A stretch of 64,000 nt of DNA, from positions 310,001 through 374,000 of the forward strand of contig CAWEPQ010000020.1 in assembly GCA_963811055.1 (NCBI GenBank). Direction: 5' to 3'. The DNA is from JACVRW01 sp963811055 (GTDB lineage Bacteria > Actinomycetota > Thermoleophilia > Solirubrobacterales > Thermoleophilaceae). The position numbers and the translations under genes are program-made. Positions 51,447 through 58,471 of this stretch are shown in pieces (the first letter of the stretch is position 1; each line of letters opens with the position of its first letter). The notes below the pieces were generated by a model. The model did no database searches, was not told the origin of the DNA, and was given only the letters and a program-made list of their open reading frames with translations.

Positions 51447-51533
51447 GTCGGCGGCCGAGCTATCTCACTGCAATCGTGCTTAGAGACCTCTGGCTTTGCG
51501 TCCCCGCCTCACGACGGGTTTGCCTTTATCGAC
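51447..51533 (-). ncRNA. c-di-GMP-I (GEMM) riboswitch
   Basis: On the minus strand the leader reads GTCGATAAAGGCAAACC, hairpin CGTCGTGAGGCG, then GGGACGCAAAGCC, a second arm around TCTCTAAGCACGATTGCAGT, and finally GATAGCTCGGCCGCCGAC. The GGCAAACC and GGGACGCAAAGCC blocks match the conserved core of Vibrio Vc2 and other GEMM-I aptamers, as does the following ATAGC before the closing strand. The ends GTCG and CGAC pair to close P1. It sits 30 nt before ATG 51416. Whether binding turns expression on or off cannot be told; no obvious terminator stem follows the aptamer, so translational control is possible. Confidence 0.88.
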
Positions 51534-51833
51534 TACTTACTTGCTTGCCAAGAAGATCGGCCCAGGTCGCCGCCAGCTTGAAAAGATGCTGAGCGCTCTG
51601 GACATGCGCCGAGGCCAGTCGCCCAGCGAACATCAATCGCCCCACCACACACAGCCCTGCGCAGCGGCGAGACCTCTGTCCCGCCGCCGTGTCCCGAACC
51701 GTGTCCCCAAGTCGGCAGATCTAATGGTGGCTGGCTCGATCTAAATCGGCCCATCCCTTTTACAGAGCCGAGCCCCGCTTCGTCGCCGGGTCGCGGGTGG
51801 CCCCGGGTCAACGCGCAGGTCAACACTGCGTGA
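51534..51833. other. 300-bp stretch without a gene
   Basis: No supported gene. It contains the promoter region of the riboswitch transcript at its left end and low-value ORFs in several frames elsewhere. Confidence 0.4.
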
Positions 51834-52079
51834 GAGGCGTTTGCTTCTGGGCAGCGAAGCTTCGAGCGATCTAGGCCGAGGAATCTGTACTCGTACTTTG
51901 ATGTTGCTGAAGCGATCGTGGTGCGGTGGCTCTTGGACCAGGGCTTCAGCCATTCGGAGATCCGCTACGCGCTCAGTGAGGTTCGCGACGACTATCCGGA
52001 TTGGCCGCTTCTGAACGCTCCGCTCGGCGTAGGTCAGCAGACCGTGGGCGACCGCCGGACGACGATCCCGCCAACACGG
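51834..52079 (+). pseudogene. Remnant of a MerR/DUF433-like DNA-binding protein
   Basis: An open stretch after TGA 51831 encodes LYSYFDVAEAIVVRWLLDQG, then FSHSEIRYALSEVRDDYPDW and PLLNAPLGVG. This resembles the second part of MerR-superfamily or DUF433 antitoxin-like proteins (helix V-x-x-W-L-L-x-x-G-F-S-x-x-x-I-R-x-A). No start with a ribosome binding site and no natural N- or C-terminus are seen. Downstream the frame runs into the direct repeat at 52090 and then into antisense of the decapeptide-repeat gene. Family assignment is tentative. Confidence 0.4.
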
Positions 52080-52089
52080 GGCACCCCCG

Positions 52090-52132
52090 GGTACCTGCGC
52101 TCGCTAGATCCCAGCCTCTTAGCGTTTTTCGG
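52090..52132. repeat. Direct repeat flanking decapeptide-repeat gene 2, left copy
   Basis: GGTACCTGCGCTCGCTAGAT continuing to AGCGTTTTTCGGGGG. Most of ~42 positions match 52977-53017. On the minus strand it also resembles the tail of an NTF2-like coding sequence. Confidence 0.7.
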
Positions 52133-52159
52133 GGGCAGCCCCTCGGCCTGGGCGTTGAG

Positions 52160-52804
52160 CTATTGGGCGTCGATCACGAGCAGGTTGAAGTGGGTGATGC
52201 CGTCGTTGACGTCGAAGTTGGCCGAGTTGCAGGCTTTGATCCAGGCAGAGCCATTGGCGCTGTACTCGGCGGTGTAGCTGAGCACGGGGGATGCGTCGAC
52301 CTGGCTTGCCGTGAGCACCAGGTGGTCGCCCGACGCGTTGATGCCGGTGACCTCCTTGGAGGCGCAGAAGCCCGTCGCCACAGTGCCGATGTTCCCTTCG
52401 AAGTTCACGAACGTGGCCTGGCCGACGTCCTCGTCGTTGAGCGATCCGTCGGCGAGGTCGGGCCCTCCGAGCGAGTTGTTCTGGACGTTGACTCCATCGA
52501 CCTCCCCGGTGCCGATGTCGAACTTGGTGATGCTTCCGCTTTTGATGTCGTCGCCAGTGAGCGATTCGTCGACCACGTCGGCGCCGAGGAAGGTCGAGAC
52601 GTCGAAGGTGGTGAGGCTCTGGTCCTTGACGTCGGCGCTGGCGATGTCCTGGTTCTTGATATCGGCGCTGGACACCTCGCCGTCGATGATGTCGGTGCTG
52701 CCGATGGTGTTGGCGGCGTAGGCGCTGGTGCCGCCCATCGCCACGAACAGTGCCAACCAGGCCACCGCGTTCTGCCGCATGTGGCGGAACAATCTGCGAA
52801 GCAT
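52160..52804 (-). CDS. Decapeptide-repeat secreted protein 2
   Basis: 214 residues. Signal/anchor AVAWLALFVAMGGTSAYA, then repeats STDIIDGEVS, SADIKNQDIA, SADVKDQSLT, TFDVSTFLG, ADVVDESLTG, DDIKSGSITK, FDIGTGEVDG and on to GPDLADGSLND. The first half is nearly the same as protein 1, while the later repeats are unique. The C-terminal domain (GDHLVLTASQVDASPVLSYT, DGITHFNLLVID) matches protein 1 in type. ATG 52804 has GAAGGGA upstream. It is bracketed by direct repeats 52090-52132 and 52977-53017. Confidence 0.82.
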   Translation of the reverse strand: MLRRLFRHMRQNAVAWLALFVAMGGTSAYAANTIGSTDIIDGEVSSADIKNQDIASADVKDQSLTTFDVSTFLGADVVDESLTGDDIKSGSITKFDIGTGEVDGVNVQNNSLGGPDLADGSLNDEDVGQATFVNFEGNIGTVATGFCASKEVTGINASGDHLVLTASQVDASPVLSYTAEYSANGSAWIKACNSANFDVNDGITHFNLLVIDAQ

Positions 52805-52941
52805 CGTGTTCCCTTCGGTATCTCGCGACGGATGCCGCGATGGTCGGCAGAGCCTCCCGGACCGCTGTTACGGCCCGGTTACAGCACGGCAACAGCAAGC
52901 GGGAAGGGGAAGGACCACGAGCCCCCGCATAGGGGTAAGGG

Positions 52942-52973
52942 GGGACCGCAACCCCACGCCCACCTGTTCACCC
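52942..52973 (-). repeat. Conserved GTGAACAG element, copy 2
   Basis: GGGACCGCAACCCC followed by CCACCTGTTCACCC, 138 bp upstream of the gene 2 start. Confidence 0.5.
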
Positions 52974-52976
52974 GCT

Positions 52977-53017
52977 GGTACCTGCGCTCTCTAGATCCCA
53001 GGCACTAAGCGTTTTTG
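52977..53017. repeat. Direct repeat flanking decapeptide-repeat gene 2, right copy
   Basis: GGTACCTGCGCTCTCTAGAT through AAGCGTTTTTGGG. It contains the stop codon and the last codons (PPPKNA) of the NTF2-like pseudogene 53005-53416. Confidence 0.7.
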
Positions 53018-53416
53018 GGCGGTGGCTCCGACAGCCCCACGGCTTCGAGGGCATCCGATTGGCTGCCGTAGAACTTCCAGTGGACTACCAGCCCGTTCCT
53101 GAACGTCGCAATATGTGCGTAATTCCCCATCGGAACCTCGATGCCCGTTGAGCGCCCTCGCATCCGCTGGTCGAGCAACAGCACGACGCGATCCCCCGCG
53201 TCGACCAGTTCGTATTCGAACTCACCGGTTGAGGACCGCCTCCCTGCCGTTGCGAACGTCGGCGATGTCGGGCATGGGTGCCTCCGACGCATCCCACTCG
53301 ATCGCCGGGTCCAGCCCCTCGTCAAATCTGCCGAGCCACGCTTCCCAGGTCGACTCGTCCAAGCTGAGCAAGTCCTCCAAGGCGGCCCGGACGATCTCCA
53401 CGTTCTCCTGCGACAT
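53005..53416 (-). pseudogene. NTF2/SnoaL-like gene with internal deletion and frameshift
   Basis: N-terminal part MSQENVEIVRAALEDLLSLD to ADVRNGREAVLN reads in one frame and hits TGA at ~53222. The C-terminal part EFEYELVDAGDRVVLLLDQR through GNYAHIATFRNGLVVHWKFY to DALEAVGLSE reads in another. In intact members about ten residues lie between AVL and the FEYE strand, so a short deletion near 53225-53235 both removed codons and shifted frame. The start is 3 bp from the end of the 53420 fragment, the same pair geometry as in the islands. Confidence 0.8.
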
Positions 53417-53419
53417 CCC

Positions 53420-53640
53420 CTACTCCGAGATACCGAGGTCGGCGAGCGCACGTTCGCGGTCCCAGTAGAGGACGGTCCTGGTCACCCTGCCGTCGCGGAC
53501 GTGAACCACGTTGGCCCCGGCCCTCTTCGTCTGCCCAACGTCGAGCCCGCTCGCCTTGCCCCGCCCGCAGTGGAGCATGAGCACCAGTATTCGTTCATCG
53601 TCCAGCTCGCGGTACTCGTCCACCTCGACGCGGTACGACC
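53420..53640 (-). pseudogene. NTF2-like C-terminal fragment
   Basis: Only the last ~73 residues survive: SYRVEVDEYRELDDERILVL to RERALADLGISE, nearly identical to the island 2 protein 44875-45279. The N-terminal half and promoter are replaced by unrelated sequence at ~53641. It was once first-of-pair upstream of the 53005 gene. Confidence 0.82.
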
Positions 53641-53814
53641 CTAAGCCCGGCCGCCTCATCAAGGCAAGTAGGCGTGAACGTCACAGCTCTTGAGGGAAGC
53701 CTGCGCAGATGTTTTCGATCGTGCCCTGCACGGTGGCCTTGGCGCTTCCGCCGCGTCGGGCGATGCCGAAGCCGCCCCACTCGCCGACGCCGTCAGCGCC
53801 GATGGTCGCCGGCC

Positions 53815-54186
53815 CTACCGGGTGACGAATTGGCGGTCTCGGCTGCAGAACCTCTCGGCCCCGGCTGCATCGTTCTTCGCGCACAGTCGGTAGTGGTAGG
53901 GCGTCCCCGGCTCCAAGAAGCCGACGGGGAACGACACATCTGCGACCTCGTCGTCAGGCAGGAAGCGCACGTAGTGCGGAGGCCGATGTTGGTCTCCGTA
54001 CTCGGTCGTCTTACCCCACTCGAACTCGTACCGGCCCGTCGTCCTCTCGAGGCTCCCTACGCCGCCGTGGAGGATGGCGCTGTGGTTGGTCAAGTCCGTA
54101 GCCGGACCGATCGTCGTGAACGCACACCCCGACACGACGATCGACAAGATCCCGAGGCCTCAGGCGGCGAATCGTCGGGTCGCCAT
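53815..54186 (-). pseudogene. Lipoprotein with FN3-like domain, stop codon in the signal peptide
   Basis: From ATG 54186 the frame is MATRRFAA, stop (TGA), GLGILSIVVSGCAF: a lipoprotein signal interrupted by one in-frame stop. The rest is intact: ATDLTNHSAILHGGVGSLER, YEFEWGKTTEYGDQHRP and FLEPGTPYHYRLCAKNDAAG, an FN3-like ~90-residue module resembling the N-terminal domain of the 56652 protein. A TTG start at 54147 would keep SIVVSGC but shorten the signal. It could be a true pseudogene or an internal start. A 44-codon unexplained tail of another gene (ending IENICAGFPQEL) follows at 53681-53812. Confidence 0.6.
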
Positions 54187-54225
54187 TGGAAAACGCTAAC
54201 TGATCAACGCGATCTCCACGCTCGG

Positions 54226-54813
54226 CTAGTCCTTGAACACGAGCAGCTCGAAGTGGGTGGTCCTGGCCGGGACCGCGTTATCGGTCGGGTTGCACGCCTT
54301 CAGGTAGGCAAAACTCTCGCCGGGGCTGTATTCGATGCCGTAGGTGAGGAAGCTGCTGCTGTCGATGTAGTCCGGGGTCAGAAGCAGATGGCGCGGCCCC
54401 GTCACGCCCAAGCTGAGCGAGGTGTAGGTGCACGTGTGCGCGAGCACGGCGGGAACGCCGAATCCGAAGTGGGCGATCTGGGTCTCGCCGACGTCCCTGG
54501 CGGTCAGCGAGCCGTCCTGGATGTCCGCCCCGGTGAGGCTGCCGTCGACCACGTCGAGGCCCAGGAACGTCGAGACGTCGAAGGTGGTGAGGCTCTCGTC
54601 CTTGACGTCGGCGCTGAGGATGTCCTGGTTCTTGATGTCGGCGCTGGACACCTCGCCATCGCCAACGTCCACGGACTTGACCTGGCCGTCGATGATGTCG
54701 GTGCTGCCGACGGTGTTGACCGCGTAGGCGGTGCCGCCCAACGCCACGAAGAGGCCAAGGTAGGCGACGACGGTCGCGTGGCTTGGGCGACGGGGACGAA
54801 GCCTGCGGAGCAT
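54226..54813 (-). CDS. Decapeptide-repeat secreted protein 3
   Basis: 195 residues. Signal/anchor ATVVAYLGLFVALGGTAYA, then repeats STDIIDGQVK, SVDVGDGEVS, SADIKNQDIL, SADVKDESLT, TFDVSTFLGL, DVVDGSLTGA, DIQDGSLTAR, DVGETQ. C-terminal domain RHLLLTPDYIDSSSFLTYGI to RTTHFELLVFKD is the same type as proteins 1 and 2. GGGAGGACC lies upstream of ATG 54813. The repeat number differs between paralogues, so repeats seem to be gained and lost. Confidence 0.82.
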   Translation of the reverse strand: MLRRLRPRRPSHATVVAYLGLFVALGGTAYAVNTVGSTDIIDGQVKSVDVGDGEVSSADIKNQDILSADVKDESLTTFDVSTFLGLDVVDGSLTGADIQDGSLTARDVGETQIAHFGFGVPAVLAHTCTYTSLSLGVTGPRHLLLTPDYIDSSSFLTYGIEYSPGESFAYLKACNPTDNAVPARTTHFELLVFKD

Positions 54814-54918
54814 GGGCGGTCCTCCCGATAGGCGGTGGAGGCGTGATCCCACGCCGGCGTTCTGCCCCTCCCTAGGCCGGCCGACCCTACCCCGCTCAGA
54901 ACATGTAGAGCAAGGGGG

Positions 54919-54953
54919 AGGGGAGGATCACAACCCGATCGAGCTGTTCACCC
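54919..54953 (-). repeat. Conserved GTGAACAG element, copy 3
   Basis: GGGGAGGATCACAACCC followed by GAGCTGTTCACCCGG, ~106 bp upstream of the gene 3 start. It also holds the stop codon of the 54928 stub. Confidence 0.45.
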
Positions 54954-55089
54954 GGCGCCGAGCGTCGCCGCGCACCTCGGCTGCCTTGGTCAGAGCCCGA
55001 AGCCGGCGAGGCGCATCGGTCGCGTCGACGTCCTGGCGGGCCCAGCCCTCCCTCCAGCGTTGCAACAGCTCGACGTTCTCCTGCGACAT
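54928..55089 (-). pseudogene. NTF2-like N-terminal stub
   Basis: 53 codons: MSQENVELLQRWREGWARQD is the standard family N-terminus, after which the sequence changes (VDATDAPRRLRALTKAAEVR) and ends within the GTGAACAG element. A deletion joined the start of an NTF2 gene to the upstream region of decapeptide gene 3. Its promoter (GATAAT at 55099-55104) is intact, so a short peptide may still be made. Confidence 0.72.
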
Positions 55090-55098
55090 CGCGCGCTG

Positions 55099-55104
55099 AT
55101 TATC
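55099..55104 (-). promoter_or_regulatory. GATAAT box, NTF2-type promoter variant
   Basis: GATAAT, 9 nt before ATG 55089. It is a variant of the GATACT boxes found elsewhere at the same spacing. Confidence 0.45.
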
Positions 55105-55119
55105 GCTCGGCGGACGGAC

Positions 55120-55896
55120 CTAGGAGAACCCGCCGACGCGGGTCATCATGATCTGGGCGAAGTCGACTCTCTCGTTGTTGAGGAGCTGGCTCAGGCACCA
55201 GAGGCTGACCCGGCCGCCGCCTGGGGGGATCTGGGCTCCGCCGTTCATGGTCAGGGATCTCTTGATGGGGTCGCTGCCCTCGCTCTTCCTGCGGTCGGTC
55301 GTGCCTCCGATGAAACTGGAGCCGTTGCGCAGCTCACAGACTGCGTCTGACGTGTGGTCGGTGTTGAGACCGAAGGTTGCGGTGTTCGCAGTCGCAGTGA
55401 TTGCCCAGCTGCCCTCCGGCAGGTCCTTGTACGCGACGCGTACGAAGCTGTTGGGCAAGACCACGCCGGTCGCCCCGACGAATGTGGTCGTGGACACAGG
55501 CGACAGATCGAGCGTCGATTCGTTGATGTCGGCTCCGGTCAGCGAGTTGTCGGCGGCCTCGTCGCTTCCGACGGCGCCTGCCGCGATGTCGGAGGCGATC
55601 AGGGTGTTGTTGAAGAGCAGGGATTCCTCGCGGATGTCGCTTGGGCCGAGCGAGGAGGTGTCCGCCACGTCGTTGCCGGTGAGCGTTCCGTCGATCACGT
55701 CCTCGCCGATGAAGGAGTGGACGTCGAAGGTGTTGAGCGAGTTGTCCTTGACGTCGGCTGAGCCGATCTCCCCGTCCACGATGTCGGAGCTGCGGATCGT
55801 GTTGGCGGCATAGGCCGTGCCGGTGGCCAGCGCGGCGAAGCAGCCGATCGCGGCCATCACGTCGTAGATGGAGCGGGGCCGGAGTCTGGAAAGCAT
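55120..55896 (-). CDS. Decapeptide-repeat secreted protein 4 (second C-terminal type)
   Basis: 258 residues. Signal/anchor VMAAIGCFAALATGTAYA, then repeats SSDIVDGEIG, SADVKDNSLN, TFDVHSFIGE, DVIDGTLTGN, DVADTSSLGP, SDIREESLLF and further degenerate units to GADINESTLD. The C-terminal ~110 residues differ from proteins 1-3: FVRVAYKDLPEGSWAITATA, ELRNGSSFIGGTTDRR, LTMNGGAQIPPGGGRVSLWC and ending TRVGGFS, a beta-sandwich-like domain. The decayed copy in island 2 (43845-44466) is its closest relative. GAGGAGC precedes ATG 55896. Confidence 0.82.
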   Translation of the reverse strand: MLSRLRPRSIYDVMAAIGCFAALATGTAYAANTIRSSDIVDGEIGSADVKDNSLNTFDVHSFIGEDVIDGTLTGNDVADTSSLGPSDIREESLLFNNTLIASDIAAGAVGSDEAADNSLTGADINESTLDLSPVSTTTFVGATGVVLPNSFVRVAYKDLPEGSWAITATANTATFGLNTDHTSDAVCELRNGSSFIGGTTDRRKSEGSDPIKRSLTMNGGAQIPPGGGRVSLWCLSQLLNNERVDFAQIMMTRVGGFS

Positions 55897-55924
55897 TTAA
55901 GACGCTCCTCGAAGGGGGACGGCC

Positions 55925-56035
55925 GGCCCTGGCCCTGGCGGCGCTCCATGCCTGGCGCCAACCTATCCCCGATCGTCTGGTCGGACGACCGCAGGGGGAC
56001 CGACGTTTTCCGGGCGGCGTACCGAGGATTGGTCC
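55925..56035 (-). repeat. Dispersed upstream repeat of decapeptide-repeat genes, copy B
   Basis: Partner of 42320-42425. Here it directly joins the tail of the decayed NTF2 gene 56044-56384, whose stop codon it replaced. Confidence 0.65.
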
Positions 56036-56043
56036 GAGGGCTG

Positions 56044-56384
56044 CTCCGGCAGGGCCATGGCTTCGAGGGCCTCGTTGCGGTCGGAGTACTCGACCACGCT
56101 CGTCCGCTCGCCGCTCCATGTCCGGTGAAGCGAATCCAGAGGAAGACCTTGTCGCCCCGTGCCTCGGCCTGCTGAATGTCGAGTCTCAGGTCGGGGTAGG
56201 CCTCGAGCCAGCTGGCGAACAGCTTGCCGATCGCGTCGATCCCGCGATGCGCGGCGTGGTCCGGGTCCTCCGGGGCGGTGTGGTACTCGGCGTCCTCGTG
56301 CCAGAACCAGCGACCGGGTGCCCGCTCGCCCGCGTTGTAACGCGCGTACTGCTCGTGGACGCGCCGGAGGTTCTCCTCGGACAT
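56044..56384 (-). pseudogene. NTF2-like gene with internal deletion, stop codon lost
   Basis: MSEENLRRVHEQYARYNAGE through DKVFLWIRFTGHGAASG is in frame. A deletion of about 25 codons and a shift then leads to VEYSDRNEALEAMALPE in another frame. The family end LPE is followed by Gln rather than a stop, and that frame continues to TAG in the repeat at 55963. The first frame continues as an unrelated tail to 55857. The start lies 4 bp from the stop of the 56389 mini-gene, preserving pair geometry. Confidence 0.75.
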
Positions 56385-56388
56385 TCGC

Positions 56389-56520
56389 CTACCCCGACAG
56401 CCCCACGTCGGCGGCGGCGGTCTCGATCTCGGCGAGCGTCCAGCGAGCGGCGTAGTCCTGGGTGTCGTGCATGTCGCCGCTGTAAAGCCAGCGGAAGTGG
56501 TCGGGGACCTCCTGCGACAT
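56389..56520 (-). CDS. Mini-ORF derived from an NTF2-like gene
   Basis: 43 codons, MSQEVPDHFRWLYSGDMHDT to AEIETAAADVGLSG. The first four residues and the last four match the family ends while the core is nearly all missing, so it looks like a large in-frame deletion product. The canonical promoter remains (GATACT at 56530-56535, 9-nt spacing). Whether a stable peptide is made is unknown. Its C-terminal half does not align clearly with any paralogue here. Confidence 0.45.
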   Translation of the reverse strand: MSQEVPDHFRWLYSGDMHDTQDYAARWTLAEIETAAADVGLSG

Positions 56521-56529
56521 CGCCCGCCG

Positions 56530-56535
56530 AGTATC
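56530..56535 (-). promoter_or_regulatory. GATACT box, NTF2-type promoter
   Basis: GATACTCGGCGGGCGATG on the minus strand before the mini-ORF at 56520. Confidence 0.5.
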
Positions 56536-56651
56536 CCCGCCGGACAAGCGGACCGTTAGTACCCAATCGCGGCTAGGGAATTCCCGCAAATTGCGAGAAC
56601 TGGGCGGCCGCTGTGCTTGCCCGGACCGTGGCCAGCAACCAGGTTCATCTG

Positions 56652-58391
56652 ATGTGCCGGCGGATCGCCTTCCTCGCTCTGCTCCTGGCGGCGCTGGCGT
56701 TCACCGGCTGCGCGCTCGGTAGGACGCTCCCGGCCACCGGGACGGTCCTCGACGGCGCGACCCTCAACGGCACGGTCTTCTCGAACATCTCGGAGGACGC
56801 GGACTACTACTTCGAGTACGGGCCGCCGGGGTCGCCAGGAAGCAAGACCGAGACGCGCAGGCTCTCGGTATCCCCGGAGCTCGGAAAACAGGTGTCGGAG
56901 CGCGTTGAGGGGCTCGTTCCGCACACCACGTACGAGTTTCGCCTGTGTGCCCACGGTTCGGAGCCGCGGATCCCCACGATGTGCGGGGACCGAATCAGCT
57001 TCAGGACCGACGCAGTGGCCTCCGTCACGACCACGCCGGGGCTCCAGCCGAAGTTCGAGTCCGATGTCAGCGACTACGTGGCCCGCTGCACAGGCGATCC
57101 GGTTCAGGCGGATGTGACGGCGGCGTCCGGTACCCAGGTCGCGGTCGATGGCGGGCCCCCTCACGGCGGGCACTTCTCTCAGTCGGTTCCACTGGCAGCG
57201 GGCCAGCGGTTCGACTTCACGACCACCACGGGCGGGGTGACGAGCTCGTACCACGTCCGGTGTCTCCCGGCGAGCTTCCCGGCCTTCACCTACGCGCGCC
57301 CGGGAGAGCCGAGCGACGACTGGACGCTCGTCGCGCCCTCGCTCGGGGGCGCCAACATCCTTGGCTACGTCGCCTTCTTCGGTGAGCACGGGGCCCCGCT
57401 CTGGTGGTACCGGACGCCGATCACCCCGGCCGACGCCGAATTCCTCTCGGACGGCACCGTGGCGTACTCGAACTCCGGCGGCGGCTACGGGATCAACCCC
57501 GCGGCGAGGTACGAGATTCGCCGGCTCGACGGAACGCTCGTCAGAACGCTGGCGACGGTCGGGTCGCCGACCGACTTCCATGACCTCCAGAGGCTGGCCA
57601 ACGGCAACTATCTGATCCTTTCGTACAGACCGCGCGAGCACGTGGACCTGAGCGCTCATGGTGGGCCGAGTGACGCGACGGTCGTCGATGCCGAGATCCA
57701 GGAGCTCACCCCTGGCGGCGCGCTGGTCTGGTCCTGGAACAGCCGGCAGCACATCGGGCTGGCTGAGACGGGCGGGTGGTGGCCCACCGTCGTCGCCAGT
57801 CCGAGGACGCTGTCGGACGGACGCGTGCTCTACGACCCTGTCCACATCAACGCCATCGAGCTCGACGGGGCGTCGATCCTGATCTCGCTGCGGCACACCG
57901 ACGCCGTCTACAGCATCAGCCGCGCCGACGGACACGTCGAGTGGAAGCTTGGCGGGACGACGACCCCCCAGAGCCTGACCGTGGTCAACGACCCGCATCC
58001 GTCCAGTCCGTTCGACGGCCAGCACGACGTTCGCCGGCTCGCCGACGGCACGGTCAGCGTGCACGACAACGGTTCGCGACTCGGCCGCCCGCCGCGTGCG
58101 GTCCGCTACTGGGTCAACGCCGGTGCGAGGCGGGCCACGCTCGTCGACTCGCTCTCCGATCCGGCCATTCCGTCGTCGAACTGCTGCGGCAGCGCGCGCA
58201 AGCTGGACTCTGGGCAGTGGCTGGTGGGCTGGGGCGGTTTGGGGACGGTTGCCCAGTATGCACCGGATGATTCGCTTGCCTCCAAGCTCACCTTCAGCGG
58301 CTTCTTCTCGTACCGGGCCGTCCCGGTCCCCCAGGAGCGGGTCAGCGCGGCCAGCCTTCGCCAGGCGATGGACACGATGTTCCCGCGCTGA
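56652..58391 (+). CDS. Arylsulfotransferase-like lipoprotein with N-terminal FN3-like domain
   Basis: 579 residues. Lipoprotein signal MCRRIAFLALLLAALAFTGC. Residues ~20-120 are an FN3-like module (FSNISEDADYYFEYGPPG, VPHTTYEFRLCAHGSE). The rest is a beta-propeller of the arylsulfotransferase (ASST) type: ILGYVAFFGEHGAPLWWYRT, FHDLQRLANGNYLILSYRPR, VWSWNSRQHIGLAETGGWWP, DPVHINAIELDGASILISLR, VEWKLGGTTTPQSLTVV and FDGQHDVRRLADGTVSVHDN. His residues near HIN and GQHD are where ASST places catalytic His. Transfer of sulfate between phenols outside the membrane is plausible but unproven. ATG 56652 was chosen over GTG 56613 since it starts the signal. Confidence 0.82.
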   Translation: MCRRIAFLALLLAALAFTGCALGRTLPATGTVLDGATLNGTVFSNISEDADYYFEYGPPGSPGSKTETRRLSVSPELGKQVSERVEGLVPHTTYEFRLCAHGSEPRIPTMCGDRISFRTDAVASVTTTPGLQPKFESDVSDYVARCTGDPVQADVTAASGTQVAVDGGPPHGGHFSQSVPLAAGQRFDFTTTTGGVTSSYHVRCLPASFPAFTYARPGEPSDDWTLVAPSLGGANILGYVAFFGEHGAPLWWYRTPITPADAEFLSDGTVAYSNSGGGYGINPAARYEIRRLDGTLVRTLATVGSPTDFHDLQRLANGNYLILSYRPREHVDLSAHGGPSDATVVDAEIQELTPGGALVWSWNSRQHIGLAETGGWWPTVVASPRTLSDGRVLYDPVHINAIELDGASILISLRHTDAVYSISRADGHVEWKLGGTTTPQSLTVVNDPHPSSPFDGQHDVRRLADGTVSVHDNGSRLGRPPRAVRYWVNAGARRATLVDSLSDPAIPSSNCCGSARKLDSGQWLVGWGGLGTVAQYAPDDSLASKLTFSGFFSYRAVPVPQERVSAASLRQAMDTMFPR

Positions 58392-58471
58392 GCGTTGTCG
58401 TTCAGTCGAACCCGTCGATGCGCAGAGACAGGGTCTGCCCGCTGTCGATGCGCCCCCGGATCTGGCCGCGA

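Noticed and set aside
53681..53812. Separate small gene ending IENICAGFPQEL on the minus strand
   Set aside because: The 44 codons directly after the stop of the lipoprotein pseudogene have no start codon and no family match. They may be the tail of a lost gene and are mentioned only in that entry.
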